A DNA stretch of 64,000 nt. Source: Amoebidium appalachense. Its lineage: Eukaryota; Ichthyosporea. A program made the position numbers and the translations under genes. This document shows positions 27,943-64,000 of this stretch, piece by piece; positions within the stretch are counted from its first letter, which is position 1, and each line of letters begins with the position of its first letter. Below the pieces are notes generated by a model. It was not told where the DNA came from. It saw only the letters and a list, made by a program, of their open reading frames with translations, and made no database searches. The stretch spans positions 3,038,001-3,102,000 of the forward strand of contig CAVNZM010000013.1 in the NCBI GenBank assembly GCA_963693365.1. Direction: 5' to 3'.

Positions 27943-27973
<31 letters not shown>

Positions 27974-28957
27974 AAAAAAAAAAAAAAAAGAGTTACTACA
28001 TCCCCATTTCACTGCCTTCAAAACTCTGGCTTCCCTAAGACTCAGTTAATTTAAAACTCAGTAATTATGAATTCCCCGGGATGTATTCTTCACGTGGCAA
28101 CTGGCCTGGGGAAGAGACCCTCAGCCGGAGGTGAGGCATACTATCACACTGCTGAAGTCAATACAATGCATTTATAAATTCGGGTAGAATTGAAATACCT
28201 GGTTTACATGTTCTGCAAAAGAGGTTTACGCGCGAAAAAATGGACAAACTTTAAATAATTATAAAAAATTCTAACTTAGGAAAACTTTCGAGGAGTACTA
28301 AGGTTAAGGTCTGTGTTGCTCAGTGACGTGAAACGAGACTCTAGTAGCAGTGCAGGTCTCCGACAATGTGCCACGGTAATTCCAATAGTCATATATAGAA
28401 ACTGCAAAAGTAACCGTCCCCTTAATTGTTGGGCAGTGATGCTGTACTGCGTGACAGTGTTCAAAGAAAACGAGGCTTCAAATAATCTGTACGTGGTCCA
28501 TCATATCACATACACATGGCCCTCCGATGTCATCTATCATAGATAATTCCGACAGCAAACTTTAAACGTTTCGTCTAGAGTGCAGTTTAACTGCCCAGAA
28601 ACTGAGCCCTGGTAAGCCTAACTTTCTGAAGCGTCATTGAGTGAAATCAGTCCCCCCCCCCCCCCCCCCCCCCTCCCCTCCCTCCCACACACACACACAC
28701 ACAACCGACCCACCCACCCACCGACCCACCCACCCACCCACACACCACTATTGTTGCCACTATGTACCAACGTGACCTGCGTTACTGTAGCCTAACTACT
28801 AGTTCTTTCTGCCACACACACGCACACTGCACGTTTCCCGCCCACGACATTCTCCTCCCGCGGCTCCTTCAACGTTTCCTCGCCATCTCTGCCCGATACA
28901 TCTCATACACACCCTCCGTCCGTTTTACAGCCTGTCTCGCTAATTCGGTCTCCGTTC
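27242..28957. other. Region between convergent genes, no gene recognised
   Basis: It carries a G run at 27672, a C/A homopolymer pair at 27938-27990 and a C run with (CCCA)n at 28651-28740. A short ATG-led frame at about 28081-28131 (MYSSRGNWPGEET) ends at a good donor (GAG|GTGAGG) but I could not link it to other exons. Confidence 0.5.
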
Positions 28958-31411
28958 TCAGTTCTCTCTCGTGCGCGCGCACAATTCTTCCTTCTCTCTC
29001 ACCGTGGATTCAAGCCTCTTTTTCAAATCGGCTACGGTTTTTCCCAGCGCGGCGTTGTCTTTCCCGAATTTCAGCGCAATGTTGTTAAGTTTGCGTTTCA
29101 GGCTGTCTATGTTCCCATCCCTCTCTCGCAACTGAACTTCAAGAGTAGCGATTTCAGATTCGGAAACCCGATTAGCATCGATTAGCGCGTTGATCTTCGA
29201 TTTCATTTCTTCCTTCTTGGCGCATTTTCCCGCGTATTCATCCAACCTCCTTTTCGTTTCCTCTCTTTCCCTCTCAAATACCCTCACCTCCTTCGATCTT
29301 TCCTCCATGTAAGCGCCAAACTCTATCTCGATTTCACCCCTCTTCTCCCTTTCCATCTCCGCCTCCCTTTTCAACCCCCTCTCCTTCTCCTTAAACTCTC
29401 TCTCCCTCTCCTCTTTTTCTTTCTTTAACCCATCCACCTCTTTTTCCTTCTCCTCCATCCAACGGCCATATTCCGACTCCATTCTCTCTCCCTGTACCTT
29501 CAGTTCCTCCGCCTCTCTCTCCTTTTCACGCCACCGCGACATCCAATCAATTTCCATCACCTTCTTTTCCTTCCGAACCGCCTCCGTCTCCGCCTCTTTC
29601 CCTTCCACAATCTTCCGCCATTCTTTCTCTATTTTCTCTCTCTGTATTTTCATTTCCAGCGCGTGCGCGTCCTTCAACCTCCCCGAATGTTCTTTCGCCA
29701 CCAGAAGCGCCTTATGAAATTTCCCGTCGTTTTCTTTGGACAGGGTTTCAAACCTCCGCGCCCGTTGCTCGACCGACTCCAACTTCCGTTCCCATTGTTC
29801 CTTTTCCGTTCCCCAGCATGTCCTAGTGAAGTCCACCTCTTTCTTTAGGCGCGCTATTATACCCCCCATTTTCTCGCTCTCCGTCTTCCATTTTTCCTTC
29901 TCCGCCAAGTGCTGGTTTTGGCTGTCCTTTAACATCCGCTCCAATTCGTTTCTCCTCCCATCCCACTGAGTCTCAGTATTTAGCGCATATTCTCTCTGTC
30001 TCCTTCCCATCTCTTCCTTCATCCCCTCCTTTTCCTTCTCCCACCCAACCTTCCTCTCTTCGTTTTCCTTTTCCAGGCGGCAAACAGCCCCCCTCAATCC
30101 CTCCCTCTCTTTCTTCCATCCCTCCTCCTTTTGCAAAAACTCTCTCTCCGCAACACTCACCTTCGTTTCCATCTCTTCCTTCTCCTTCTGCCATTTTCGG
30201 CTGCTCTCCGTATATTCCCTTCGCTTTTCTTCAATCACCTTGTTCATCGACTTTCTTTCCTCCTCCCATTCCTCACGCTTCTTGTTCAAATCATCTCTTA
30301 ATAGCTCCATGTCCAACCTCAGTTGCCTCTTTTCATTCTCCCATTCCATCTTTCGTTCCTCATAGTCTTTTGTCATACGCTGCATTTTCTCGCTGGCTTC
30401 TACCTTCTCCTTCTCCCACTCAATCAACTTTTCCCCGTGTTCTTTCTTCAAGTTCTCCGTTTCCTTTTTTGTCTCTTCCTTCTCTCTCTCCCTTTCCGCC
30501 CGTTCCTTTGCGACTTGCTCTTCGAAGTTTTTCACCTCGTTGCCCGCTCTCTCTTTCTCCCGCTCCCATTCCGTTCTCTCTTGCATATGTTCCGTTCTCG
30601 TTCTTTCCAGTTCCCCATTCATTTCCATTTTCTCCTTTTCCCATCTTTCACGATTCATCCCGTGACTTCTTTTCTCCTCCTCTTTCTCTGTTTCCAGCCT
30701 ATTCACCCTCATCTCGTACTCTTGTTTCAGTTTTTCCATTCCTTTCTTTCCCTCCTCCACTTCTTTAACAAGCTTTCCCTCCCTCTTTTCTGCACGCGCC
30801 ACACACCCATTCAACCTTTCTATCTCCTCCCCTTGCTTGTGGTTTCTTTCTTCCATTTTCCTCTTCTCTCTTTCATACACCTCCGTTTTCTCGTTAACCT
30901 CACTCGTCACCAGTTGCCCCATCATACCCGCCATAGCAGCCAAGTAAACTTCTTTCTTAAACGGCTTCGTTGATGTGAATGTGTTCCCATCCAAGCTCCC
31001 ACAGAAAGAAGATAACCTGTCCGTTTCTGTGTTCTCGTTCGTGTTTTCCGCCGCTGATGCACCGCCGAAAAAACCGGAATCACGCCGCATGTTGCTGTCG
31101 CCATCTTTTTCCGCTTTGTGCTTGTTTCGAATAGTCTTCCCTTGCCTCGGCTCTCTGGAGTTGCCCACTTCCTCTGTTTTTACCGACGCTTCGCTCTCGA
31201 TCACATCTTCCTTCTTTTCGCTCTCTCCCGCATTCTCCAGCTTTGGTGATTCGAAACTGTTTTCCATCGGATCCGTGCGAGATCGTTTGCACGGCGTGTC
31301 GAACTGCGAATAAGATGACGGCCTCTTCGTTTTGAAGGGCATTTCGATCGTTGTTTTCATTTCCGTGTCACGTGTAGGCTTTTGGCCTGGATCGAATTGT
31401 ATTCCCGACAT
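28958..31411 (-). CDS. Intronless long coiled-coil protein, 817 residues
   Basis: One uninterrupted frame. Residues 1-150 are hydrophilic, with basic clusters that could serve nuclear import (KTKRPSS, PCKRSRTD, IRNKHKAEKD), acidic stretches and a Gly/Phe patch (RRDSGFFGGAS). A short hydrophobic turn (VYLAAMAGMMGQLV, about 155-168) follows. From about 175 to 805 the sequence is almost entirely Glu/Lys/Arg with regular Leu, Met and Trp spacing, that is, a very long coiled coil rich in REKEE and WEKEK words. It lacks an ATPase head, so it is not an SMC protein. Golgin-, lamina- or kinetochore-like scaffolds are possible, but low-complexity coils cannot be assigned by eye. There is no intron and no microsatellite within the gene, unlike every neighbour. 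The ATG at 31411 is the first in frame; Met at residue 18 is an alternative. Confidence 0.87.
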   Translation of the reverse strand: MSGIQFDPGQKPTRDTEMKTTIEMPFKTKRPSSYSQFDTPCKRSRTDPMENSFESPKLENAGESEKKEDVIESEASVKTEEVGNSREPRQGKTIRNKHKAEKDGDSNMRRDSGFFGGASAAENTNENTETDRLSSFCGSLDGNTFTSTKPFKKEVYLAAMAGMMGQLVTSEVNEKTEVYEREKRKMEERNHKQGEEIERLNGCVARAEKREGKLVKEVEEGKKGMEKLKQEYEMRVNRLETEKEEEKRSHGMNRERWEKEKMEMNGELERTRTEHMQERTEWEREKERAGNEVKNFEEQVAKERAEREREKEETKKETENLKKEHGEKLIEWEKEKVEASEKMQRMTKDYEERKMEWENEKRQLRLDMELLRDDLNKKREEWEEERKSMNKVIEEKRREYTESSRKWQKEKEEMETKVSVAEREFLQKEEGWKKEREGLRGAVCRLEKENEERKVGWEKEKEGMKEEMGRRQREYALNTETQWDGRRNELERMLKDSQNQHLAEKEKWKTESEKMGGIIARLKKEVDFTRTCWGTEKEQWERKLESVEQRARRFETLSKENDGKFHKALLVAKEHSGRLKDAHALEMKIQREKIEKEWRKIVEGKEAETEAVRKEKKVMEIDWMSRWREKEREAEELKVQGERMESEYGRWMEEKEKEVDGLKKEKEEREREFKEKERGLKREAEMEREKRGEIEIEFGAYMEERSKEVRVFEREREETKRRLDEYAGKCAKKEEMKSKINALIDANRVSESEIATLEVQLRERDGNIDSLKRKLNNIALKFGKDNAALGKTVADLKKRLESTVREKEELCARTREN

Positions 31412-32752
31412 GTTTCGGGCCTCTTGCAGAGTGACGGACTGAATGGGAAGTCACTTCCCAAGGAAGTATGGGACCACCTGATGCCGTGTCCGTTTGTAAC
31501 AATAAAGCGCCGAGGCGAAAGACTTCGTATCACTTGTAAATTAGTTCCCAAAGAGGGTGTGTGAGGGTCAGAAAACACGGCAAGCAAAGCACTCAACTCG
31601 GCTATAGATCCGAGTAAGAGATTGAGGAATGGGTTAGAGAGAGAGAAAGAGCGCACTTGACCGTAAAAGGAGCTTAGAAGAGGCAAATTTAGAAGAAAAA
31701 AAAGCAAATAAACGCCAACTCTTGTTGGTAAACGGAGGCGTAGGTAGATCTGAGACTTAGGGTTTGCCCTTGCAAAAAGATGAGTTCAAGGCTTGTTATC
31801 AACTTGGACAGGGGTAGAGTTTAGACGCTCGTAAAAGGTTGTTTTATAATAGCGCAAATGCATGTTTGTATTTGCTAGCTGAAGGCGTTGGAATATGTTA
31901 AAAGAATATACATCTGGGGTTTTTTGGTAACATGTTGCATGTTACAGTTACAGTACTGTACCATCGTCGTGTGTGTGTATTCTGTGAAAACGTGAGGCCC
32001 TGCAGCTGTCAAACAAAAAAGCCCAAACTCTCTGCTCCAAAGTCCAAACTCAAGTTACACTATTCAATTCGGACATTGAGCTATTCTCTTTAACAGCTCG
32101 ATAACCATTCAAATAGCAGGAAAATGATTTAAATTACTAATTTTAAAAACATAAAATAATACTTACCACAGTATCATTTATATACTTTGCCTACTATGTA
32201 TGACTATGTCAGCCACTGTGATTGGTTTATCTAGCCCGCCAATTTCCCCAATCCCCAGGCGAGTCGCGACACCGACTGAGCTGACACTGAGACACACACC
32301 GCACTCGAGAGTGACAAGAGAGCTAGCCATCGAGTGGTCTTTGCTGTGTGCAAAAGTGTGCAAGCGTGTGTCTTACAATATATCAGAAAACCTGCCGGGA
32401 CCTGCCATCGTGCATATGCGTCGGCCCGCCTGCACCGCAACACAGCGCTTCTAAAAAAAGCGGGTGTTGCATGTGTGTGGGTACATACGTGCTCGGCGTG
32501 TGCAGCGTGTGCCGGTCTGCGGCTCAAACAAACATGCGTGTCTACATGCGTGTGCATGGAATACGCCTGCGGTCATGGGTTTCGAGCTGCTTGATAAAGC
32601 ATGCATAGTCCACGGATGAGGGTGGAGATCCGGGGTTTGCTCGGAGAGAGGGGGAGAAGAGGGGAGGGGAGAGGGGGAGAGGGGCACAAACAGAGTGAGA
32701 GAGAGTGTGTCGAGAGAGAGAGAGATTGGGGGGGGGGAGGGGGCGGGGGGGG

Positions 32753-32796
<44 letters not shown>

Positions 32797-33290
32797 AGAA
32801 AGGAAGGAGAGGAAAGAAAGAAAGAGTTGGGGGAGGGCGGGAAATAGGCAGGGGAAGGAGGGAGGGAGAAGAAGGGGGGGGAGAGGGGGGGGGGGGAGGG
32901 GGGGGGGGAGAAAGAGAGAGAAATCTTGAGAGCGAGAACTTCAGGAGATAGAGAGAGAGATAAACGAAGAAGGGGGGAGGATGGGGATGAGAGAGAAGGA
33001 GAAAAGAGAGAAGAAGAAGTTGTAGAGAGAGAAATCTTGAGAGCGAGAACTTGAGGAGAGAGAGAGAGAGAGAGAGAGATAAACGGGGGGGGGGGGGGGG
33101 GGGGATGGAGAGAGAAACAAGGGGGGGGGGGGGGGGGGGGGGGAGAGAGGGGGAGAGAGAGAGAAGAAAGAGAGCTAGACTTATTGGGGGGGGGGGGGGA
33201 GGGGGGAAGAAGGGGAGGCGGGGGTCGCGGGAGTGCAATAGTGTCTGAATTTGTATTTGTGCATGTATGTGTGGGTGGGTGGGTGGGTGT

Positions 33291-33338
<48 letters not shown>

Positions 33339-33836
33339 CTGGGGGCTAGCACAAATGCATTCTCTAGGAAAAGTGACCTGGGGAAAACACCGGATGTTAA
33401 CTATGATTATTGATGGAATAGAAACACTAATATCATAGACTTATCAGAGCCTTCTACCAGTCAGACCCCCCCCCCCCCCCCCCCCCCCCCCCCGACGAAC
33501 ACACACATCTTTCAATTCAGTACTCGAATACCATTCCCCCTCCCCACTCGCATGGCTCAGGTGGCTAAAGCTTATACCTATATGTACTAAGGAACTTGCG
33601 TAGGTACATTGGTATTCTGCTGTAGGTTTACCATCCTGCCTGGGGTACAGGCAGAGCCAAGCCGGAGCCTCTGTGAGGTGAAGCGGGATAAAAATAAGAT
33701 TAAATGATACTATGAATACCCCCAACCAATACGTATCATAACGGTTGGCAGGATAGAAGAGCCAGGCACAGGTTCTGAAATCTTATTTGTTTGGCAACTA
33801 GTACCACACGTCACGTTCTATCTGACCCACACACCC
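31412..33836. other. Upstream region of the coiled-coil gene and repeat-rich spacer
   Basis: Positions 31412-32600 are single-copy-looking and AT-rich at 31800-32200, and likely include the promoter of the minus-strand coiled-coil gene. Positions 32640-33345 are GA-rich and poly-G arrays. A 60-base block (AGAAATCTTGAGAGCGAGAA, then GGAGA, GA repeats and GATAAACG) occurs at 32923-32974 and again at 33030-33086. No gene is supported here. Confidence 0.6.
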
Positions 33837-39668
<5,832 letters not shown>

Positions 39669-40309
39669 CTTGAATTAGAAAACGAGACATCAGAAGGTAA
39701 TTGCACACCCACACACCCACACACGCGCACGGCACACACCCACACACGCTCGTACGTATAAATGTACTTCAGTGTATGCATGCTCATGTACATGCACGTC
39801 TCATGCATGCATGTGCGTCCATGTCCATGTCTGTAGAAGTGACTGTTACTAAATGAGACACGCGTACATGAATTTTAGCCATGATTCCTTGAATCAGTTT
39901 GGCATTCGATTCATGTGAATACCTCCTGTATACATACACTGTAAACGTACAACGTTGGCATGCATGGGGACAAAGTACTGTTTGAATAACAATGCCAGAT
40001 TCTAAAGGTTTAAAGTTGTTGAGAAAAAACATTGGGATATTACTGACCACGATCATTCAGCGCAACTACAGTAAGAAGGGGGTTCAACGAGCTGATAACA
40101 TAAACCTACAGACACTCAAATTGGCGGGGGGTTTGTATTATGATTCATTCACATTGCTTGAGACGGTCCAAACGGCCTATGTATATACATAGTCTATGGA
40201 GTCAGGTTGATTATAATAAATATCTGCTGATCCATTAGTGCTTCAACCAGCCTTTGAATCAGGTACATAAACAACAGGCCACTGTAAGTGCAACTCAGGG
40301 TAGGGGGTT

Positions 40310-46773
<6,464 letters not shown>

Positions 46774-46928
46774 CTGACAGAAAGGAGGCGGAGGAGAAAA
46801 CGCCAAAAATAATGATGAACGTAGTATTATGTGTGCAGCACTTATGATTTGCTATCTTGCTTTAGCGAATGCTTTGCTTCTTGTTCGAAGAAGACGAGTC
46901 AACTTGCCCCTACAAGTTGAACGCTCAT

Positions 46929-47687
46929 GGTCGAAGCACGTAGCAACTTTCTAGTTTATTTTCCGCATACCTCTTATTTCTTCCTATTCTTGAAAAGCAG
47001 ACTTTTTCTCTCGTTTTGCACAACACATAATCTTTCTTGGTTGAACGAGTCAGCCCAGGCAGAGAGAGAGAGAGAGAGAGAAGACCTCGGGTGAGACTGA
47101 GCCACTGAGCCAGCCGGCTGAGAGGGGAAAAGCTTTGGAATTCGGAGCAAACCGCCACAGCCAATCAAATGCCCCTCTGCAATTAATTTTTGAAAAGTGC
47201 GCGAGCAAATATAACCTTTTTGGGTAACTCATTAACCATATAAAGTAAGCTTGCCCACAGGAATTTTTGGCTGGGAAAGTAGCTCAGAGCGGCCTGTGAC
47301 AGGCTGACACACGGACACAGACAGTTTACTCGTAGTGTACCCGCGTTTGTCTGTACCATAGTTGATTGTTTTTGGCATATTCACTGGTTTTTTTTTATGT
47401 GTATATGTGCGTGCTTTTTCTTTAGCTCTACAAGTGCTGCTTTGACAGGTTGAAACGAGGAACTAAATAGATGGTTTTATCTATCACTGATGCTGTCCTG
47501 TCGTTTCATCCCTGTGCTTGACAGTAGTTTTTCTTTCTGGATTTTCAGATGCTGTGTTTGTGTGCTCGAAGATTGTAGCTATTTGGCAACTGACGAAATA
47601 TATGAAACAACAACGGAAGGGAAACTCTGCTGGTGTTGAACTCCCGTTGCTCGTTTGGTTGTGGCCCTGCCCTCGCCCCCAGTCGTA
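46929..47687. promoter_or_regulatory. Likely bidirectional promoter between divergent genes
   Basis: Only about 0.8 kb separates the start of the minus-strand GTPase gene from the plus-strand ATG at 47688. The stretch is almost free of microsatellites, apart from (GA)10 at 47059, and contains a CCAAT word at 47160. Transcription starts cannot be placed from sequence alone. Confidence 0.4.
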
Positions 47688-60629
<12,942 letters not shown>

Positions 60630-62145
60630 TACTATCTAAACCTGGTTTCTGTAACACCGTGCAGGTTTCGTTTCCTCTACCATTTAGTTGTCTTTTTCGT
60701 TCTTTGTGAGTGCTGTTTCCTTCAGTATTCTTTTTCCCGTTGTACCTTTCTTGTGATTCCGACCAAACCGTTTTCGTTTCGTGTTCCTTGTAGCCTACAC
60801 CTGGGGAGAGGGGGGGGGGGGGGGGGGGTCTTTTGCTAGTTCCTGTTGCAAACCAGTAGCAGCTAAGTTACTAAGTAACCATTAGATTATGCCCATCTCT
60901 GTAAGCACGAAAATGCTGGTGGATTGCAAAAGAGTGAACTTACGTTTTCGTGCTGTATGGGACCTTACTATGCATAACTACCCCTTGTGGAAGCATCATA
61001 CGGTGTTCATTGGGCAAATTGTTACGTTCGTGTTCAGCAATTTCTTTTTTTTTTTTTTTATCAGCGACAGTTTTCAGCTTCGTTGCTGTGTAGTAGTTGA
61101 TATTTGTATGCTGTTTGATGCCACACGTGCAGCTTGCTATGCGAACACGTTCTTCAAATTTTCCAACGAACATTTAGTGTGACATTGTACACAGCCGATA
61201 CAGTTTTAAATGTGTGACATCGTTACTATTTAAATAAGCCGCTCTGTTGTCACTTGAATATTTGAATCAGTATTTTGTAGGACGTTGGGTAGGGAGAACC
61301 CACCACTCCTCCAGACAGGTGGGGCTAGCTAGTGAGGCCATGTGCACACACACAGGAAAGATGGTGGGGCGGGGAGGGGGGGGGGGGGGGGGGGGGGGGG
61401 GAGGGGGAGGGAGGGAACCCATGGGGGAGACTCATCATGATGTCAAGTTGGTTACTGAGGAAGGAAGGAATAATGGCAGGAATTATAATATATAGTTATG
61501 ACTTGAATATACAGAACAGACTTGCGTGAAGACACACGTTCCGCACAAGTACACGCGTACGGGCAGGTGTGAGGAACACACTGAGCCTGCATGCGCACAC
61601 AAACACACAAATGGGACCATGTAAACACAAACACATCCTCGTTCTCCAGATCTTACTGCTACAGTCAGGGTAGCTAGCACGCGATGCCATGTACACGTAC
61701 AGTACTACACACACACACATACACACGGCACCCTGGCACCGCTACAGTACAGGTGAGTGCACACATGCACGCATGCATGTGTGCACGCACAGTCATACAT
61801 ACACACACACACACACACACACACGTGCACACACCGTACGTGTGACGCACGCACATGAACATGCACACACACATATATGGACATTCAATTTGTTACAAAC
61901 ATACAGCTACCAATACGCTATTAAACAAATTTAAAACACACAAGCATGGGACCCGTTTCTTTCCGTTGAAATTTTTTTGTTCAACGGAAATACCGACCTT
62001 GAACATTAAACTTCTGGAGAAGCGAAGGGGGTCCTGCAAATGAGTGGAAAGGGCACCAGGGCCGAAGGGAGAGAAATAGAGAGAGAGATAGAGTCGAGAG
62101 AGAGCTAGAGAGAGGCTGGGGGGGGGGGGGGGGGGGGGAGGGAGG

Positions 62146-62189
<44 letters not shown>

Positions 62190-62548
62190 TGAGAGAGAGA
62201 GAGAGAGAGGAGTCTCATGATCAGAGAGAGGGGGGGGGGGGGGGGGGGGGGGAAGAGAGCGAGAGAGAGAGAGGGAGAAAGAGTGAGAGAGGAGTAGAGA
62301 GAGCTGAGAGAGAGAGAAAGTGATCATGAGTGATAGGCCAACGGCAAGATCGGGGCTCAACCAGATATGTGGGGTCGTTCGACACGTTTCGCGCGATCCT
62401 TATTATACAATTAGTGGTAAAAACACAACCCAAGAATTCGAAGAAAAAAAGATGCACACCGACGTTCATGACAACCTAACAGTCACGTGGACACCAAGAA
62501 CACGAAATTTTGTATCTGATAACTGCTTCACACTGCGCTGCGAACTTG

Positions 62549-62587
<39 letters not shown>

Positions 62588-62594
62588 GGAGAGA

Positions 62595-62628
<34 letters not shown>

Positions 62629-62636
62629 GGGGGGGG

Positions 62637-62689
<53 letters not shown>

Positions 62690-62744
62690 GGGGGGGGGAG
62701 AGAGAGAGAGATAGAGAGAGAAGAGAGAGAGAGAGGGGGGGGGG

Positions 62745-62798
<54 letters not shown>

Positions 62799-64000
62799 AG
62801 AGAGTCTGAGAGAGAGAGAGAGAGTGGGGGGGGGGGGGGGGGGGGGAGAGAGGGAGGGAGGGAGAGAGAGAGAGAGAGAGGGGGGGGGGGGGAGGGGGAA
62901 GGGGGGGGGGGAGGGGGGGGGGGGGGGGGGGGGGAGCTCCTGGGGGAACTCGCACGCTATCTATGATATTACAGGGGCAGCTCAGATGTACATGTCTTCA
63001 TGCCCAAAATCGAAATGTCATAAAGCAGTGAAGCCTCAGCTATGAAGGATAATAATAAGGATTCATTCTCAGTCAGAAATGAGCGTGCACGCGAGTAAGT
63101 TGAAAGCTCGATTTGACAATTACTCGTGCTAGTATTGTTCGAGAATAATTGTATATGATAGACGCCCTTGTAAGTTATGTCACGAACAGACTGAGCCTTG
63201 GCATGGCGAGGCCAGCAAGCGCATGCCCCAATCTCCAATCACAACAACTTGCCGTCAGTGAAACTTATAATTACTCAAACAGTGAACCCGGCATCTCCGA
63301 ATCCCTCGTCACACAACAACAATAAATCTTTGTGTCACTTAAATTTCTCAGTCTACCATCACAGAATGGCACAGTGCACAGTATTGTATTTACGCATGAC
63401 ATGAATTAGGGCGCGGCAGATTTATTATAACGCATACAGTCTGGACTCTGGCATACGTACAGACTGTACAGTACAACAGAACAGAAGTATTTGCACAGGC
63501 TGCATAATCCAATCGGACGCTTTGTTGACATGTAAACTAGCCAATCGGAATGGCCTTACGCACTTTTGTTTGCTTTGCATCGCTCTACAGGAATTTGCGG
63601 CTGCAGGTAATTGGCTGAAAGTCGGTCTACAAATTCTACTGCATCTGAGTAACAGTTCGTGCACAACTTGGCAATGCACAGGCCACGTGTCGCACGCCAT
63701 TACTATGCTAAATCCTGTTTATTTGCGGAATGGAAAAATGGTGCACACGTAAACGGAAACAAAGAGTAGCTTGATTTATAAGTTTTTATCATGAAGCAAA
63801 TGGTCATATTGACCATGATAATCTTCGGGCCCGGGCTTCGCGAGATCATGGAGTAATTACGTCAGCATTACGTAAGAAAAGACATCTTTGGGGATGGGCT
63901 CTCTCCCACGTGGGAAATGCATATGGTGCGCTTTGTGGCCTGTTCAGTGTTCACATATAAAAGCCGCAAAAGCCACACCGGGCATCATATATAATAGCAC
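60630..64000. other. 3' region, no gene recognised
   Basis: The left part is AT-rich with a G run at 60811. Positions 61376-61400 are poly-G. A short hairpin, TTTCCGTTGAA with complementary arm about 9 bases on, lies near 61962-61992. Positions 62060-62940 are GA and poly-G arrays. Frames at 60889-61182, 62320-62553 and 63522-63752 show no domain, no splice-consistent neighbours and no codon pattern that convinces. The window may end inside a gene or spacer. Confidence 0.5.
62540..62940. repeat. (GA)n arrays alternating with poly-G
   Basis: GA arrays at 62554-62585, 62640-62684 and 62750-62794, with G runs of 10-25 bases between them and up to 62934. Confidence 0.96.

Noticed and set aside
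28762-31313. Plus-strand frames opposite the coiled-coil gene (e.g. 30323-30973)
   Set aside because: Shadow frames of a Glu/Lys-rich coding strand; no start context, domain or splice support.
47265-47340. tRNA-like box A (TAGCTCAGAGCGG)
   Set aside because: No matching box B, no cloverleaf and no acceptor stem could be formed.

Overview
The window is nuclear DNA of a eukaryote. Its genes are split by GT-AG introns of about 0.1-2 kb, and the introns are packed with long C or G homopolymers, (CA)n/(GT)n, (CT)n/(GA)n and trinucleotide arrays. Nearly all long frames made of His-Thr, Cys-Val, Ser-Leu or Arg-Glu runs are translated microsatellites, not genes. The organism is not identified. A Rab-like GTPase, a seven-helix receptor and three classes of transposable element fit a protist, an alga or an early-branching holozoan, but nothing decides between them. 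I rebuilt the genes by hand by joining exons whose splice sites and reading phases agree, so exon borders are models, not transcripts.

Layout. 1-10.7 kb (+): a nine-exon gene for a 354-residue coiled-coil protein that begins with an N-myristoylation-like motif. 11.1-11.7 kb (+): a small two-exon gene. 12.4-12.7 kb (+): the first two exons of a gene that runs into a transposon nest. 12.7-19.0 kb: a 5'-truncated non-LTR retrotransposon (reverse transcriptase with an FADD box) interrupted by a piggyBac-type transposase gene (677 residues, all three catalytic Asp present) and, further on, by a 2.06-kb hAT-like element with 12-bp inverted ends and an exact 8-bp target duplication. 20.7-27.2 kb (+): a nine-exon seven-helix membrane receptor. 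29.0-31.4 kb (-): an intronless 817-residue coiled-coil protein in a repeat-poor island. 33.8-39.7 kb (-): a multi-exon membrane protein. 40.3-46.8 kb (-): a 15-exon gene whose C-terminal third is a Rab-like GTPase with a long N-terminal extension. 47.7-60.6 kb (+): a 16-exon gene for a 439-residue protein of no recognised family, divergent from the GTPase gene. 60.6-64 kb: no gene recognised.

Most notable points: the transposon nest with a readable insertion history; the GTPase extension with an altered G3 motif and no prenylation cysteine; short dispersed repeats that end in poly-C; minisatellites just downstream of exons, one of which copies the exon/intron junction; and 3' splice sites lying inside (CA)n microsatellites. 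No tRNA, rRNA, CRISPR array or operon structure was seen.
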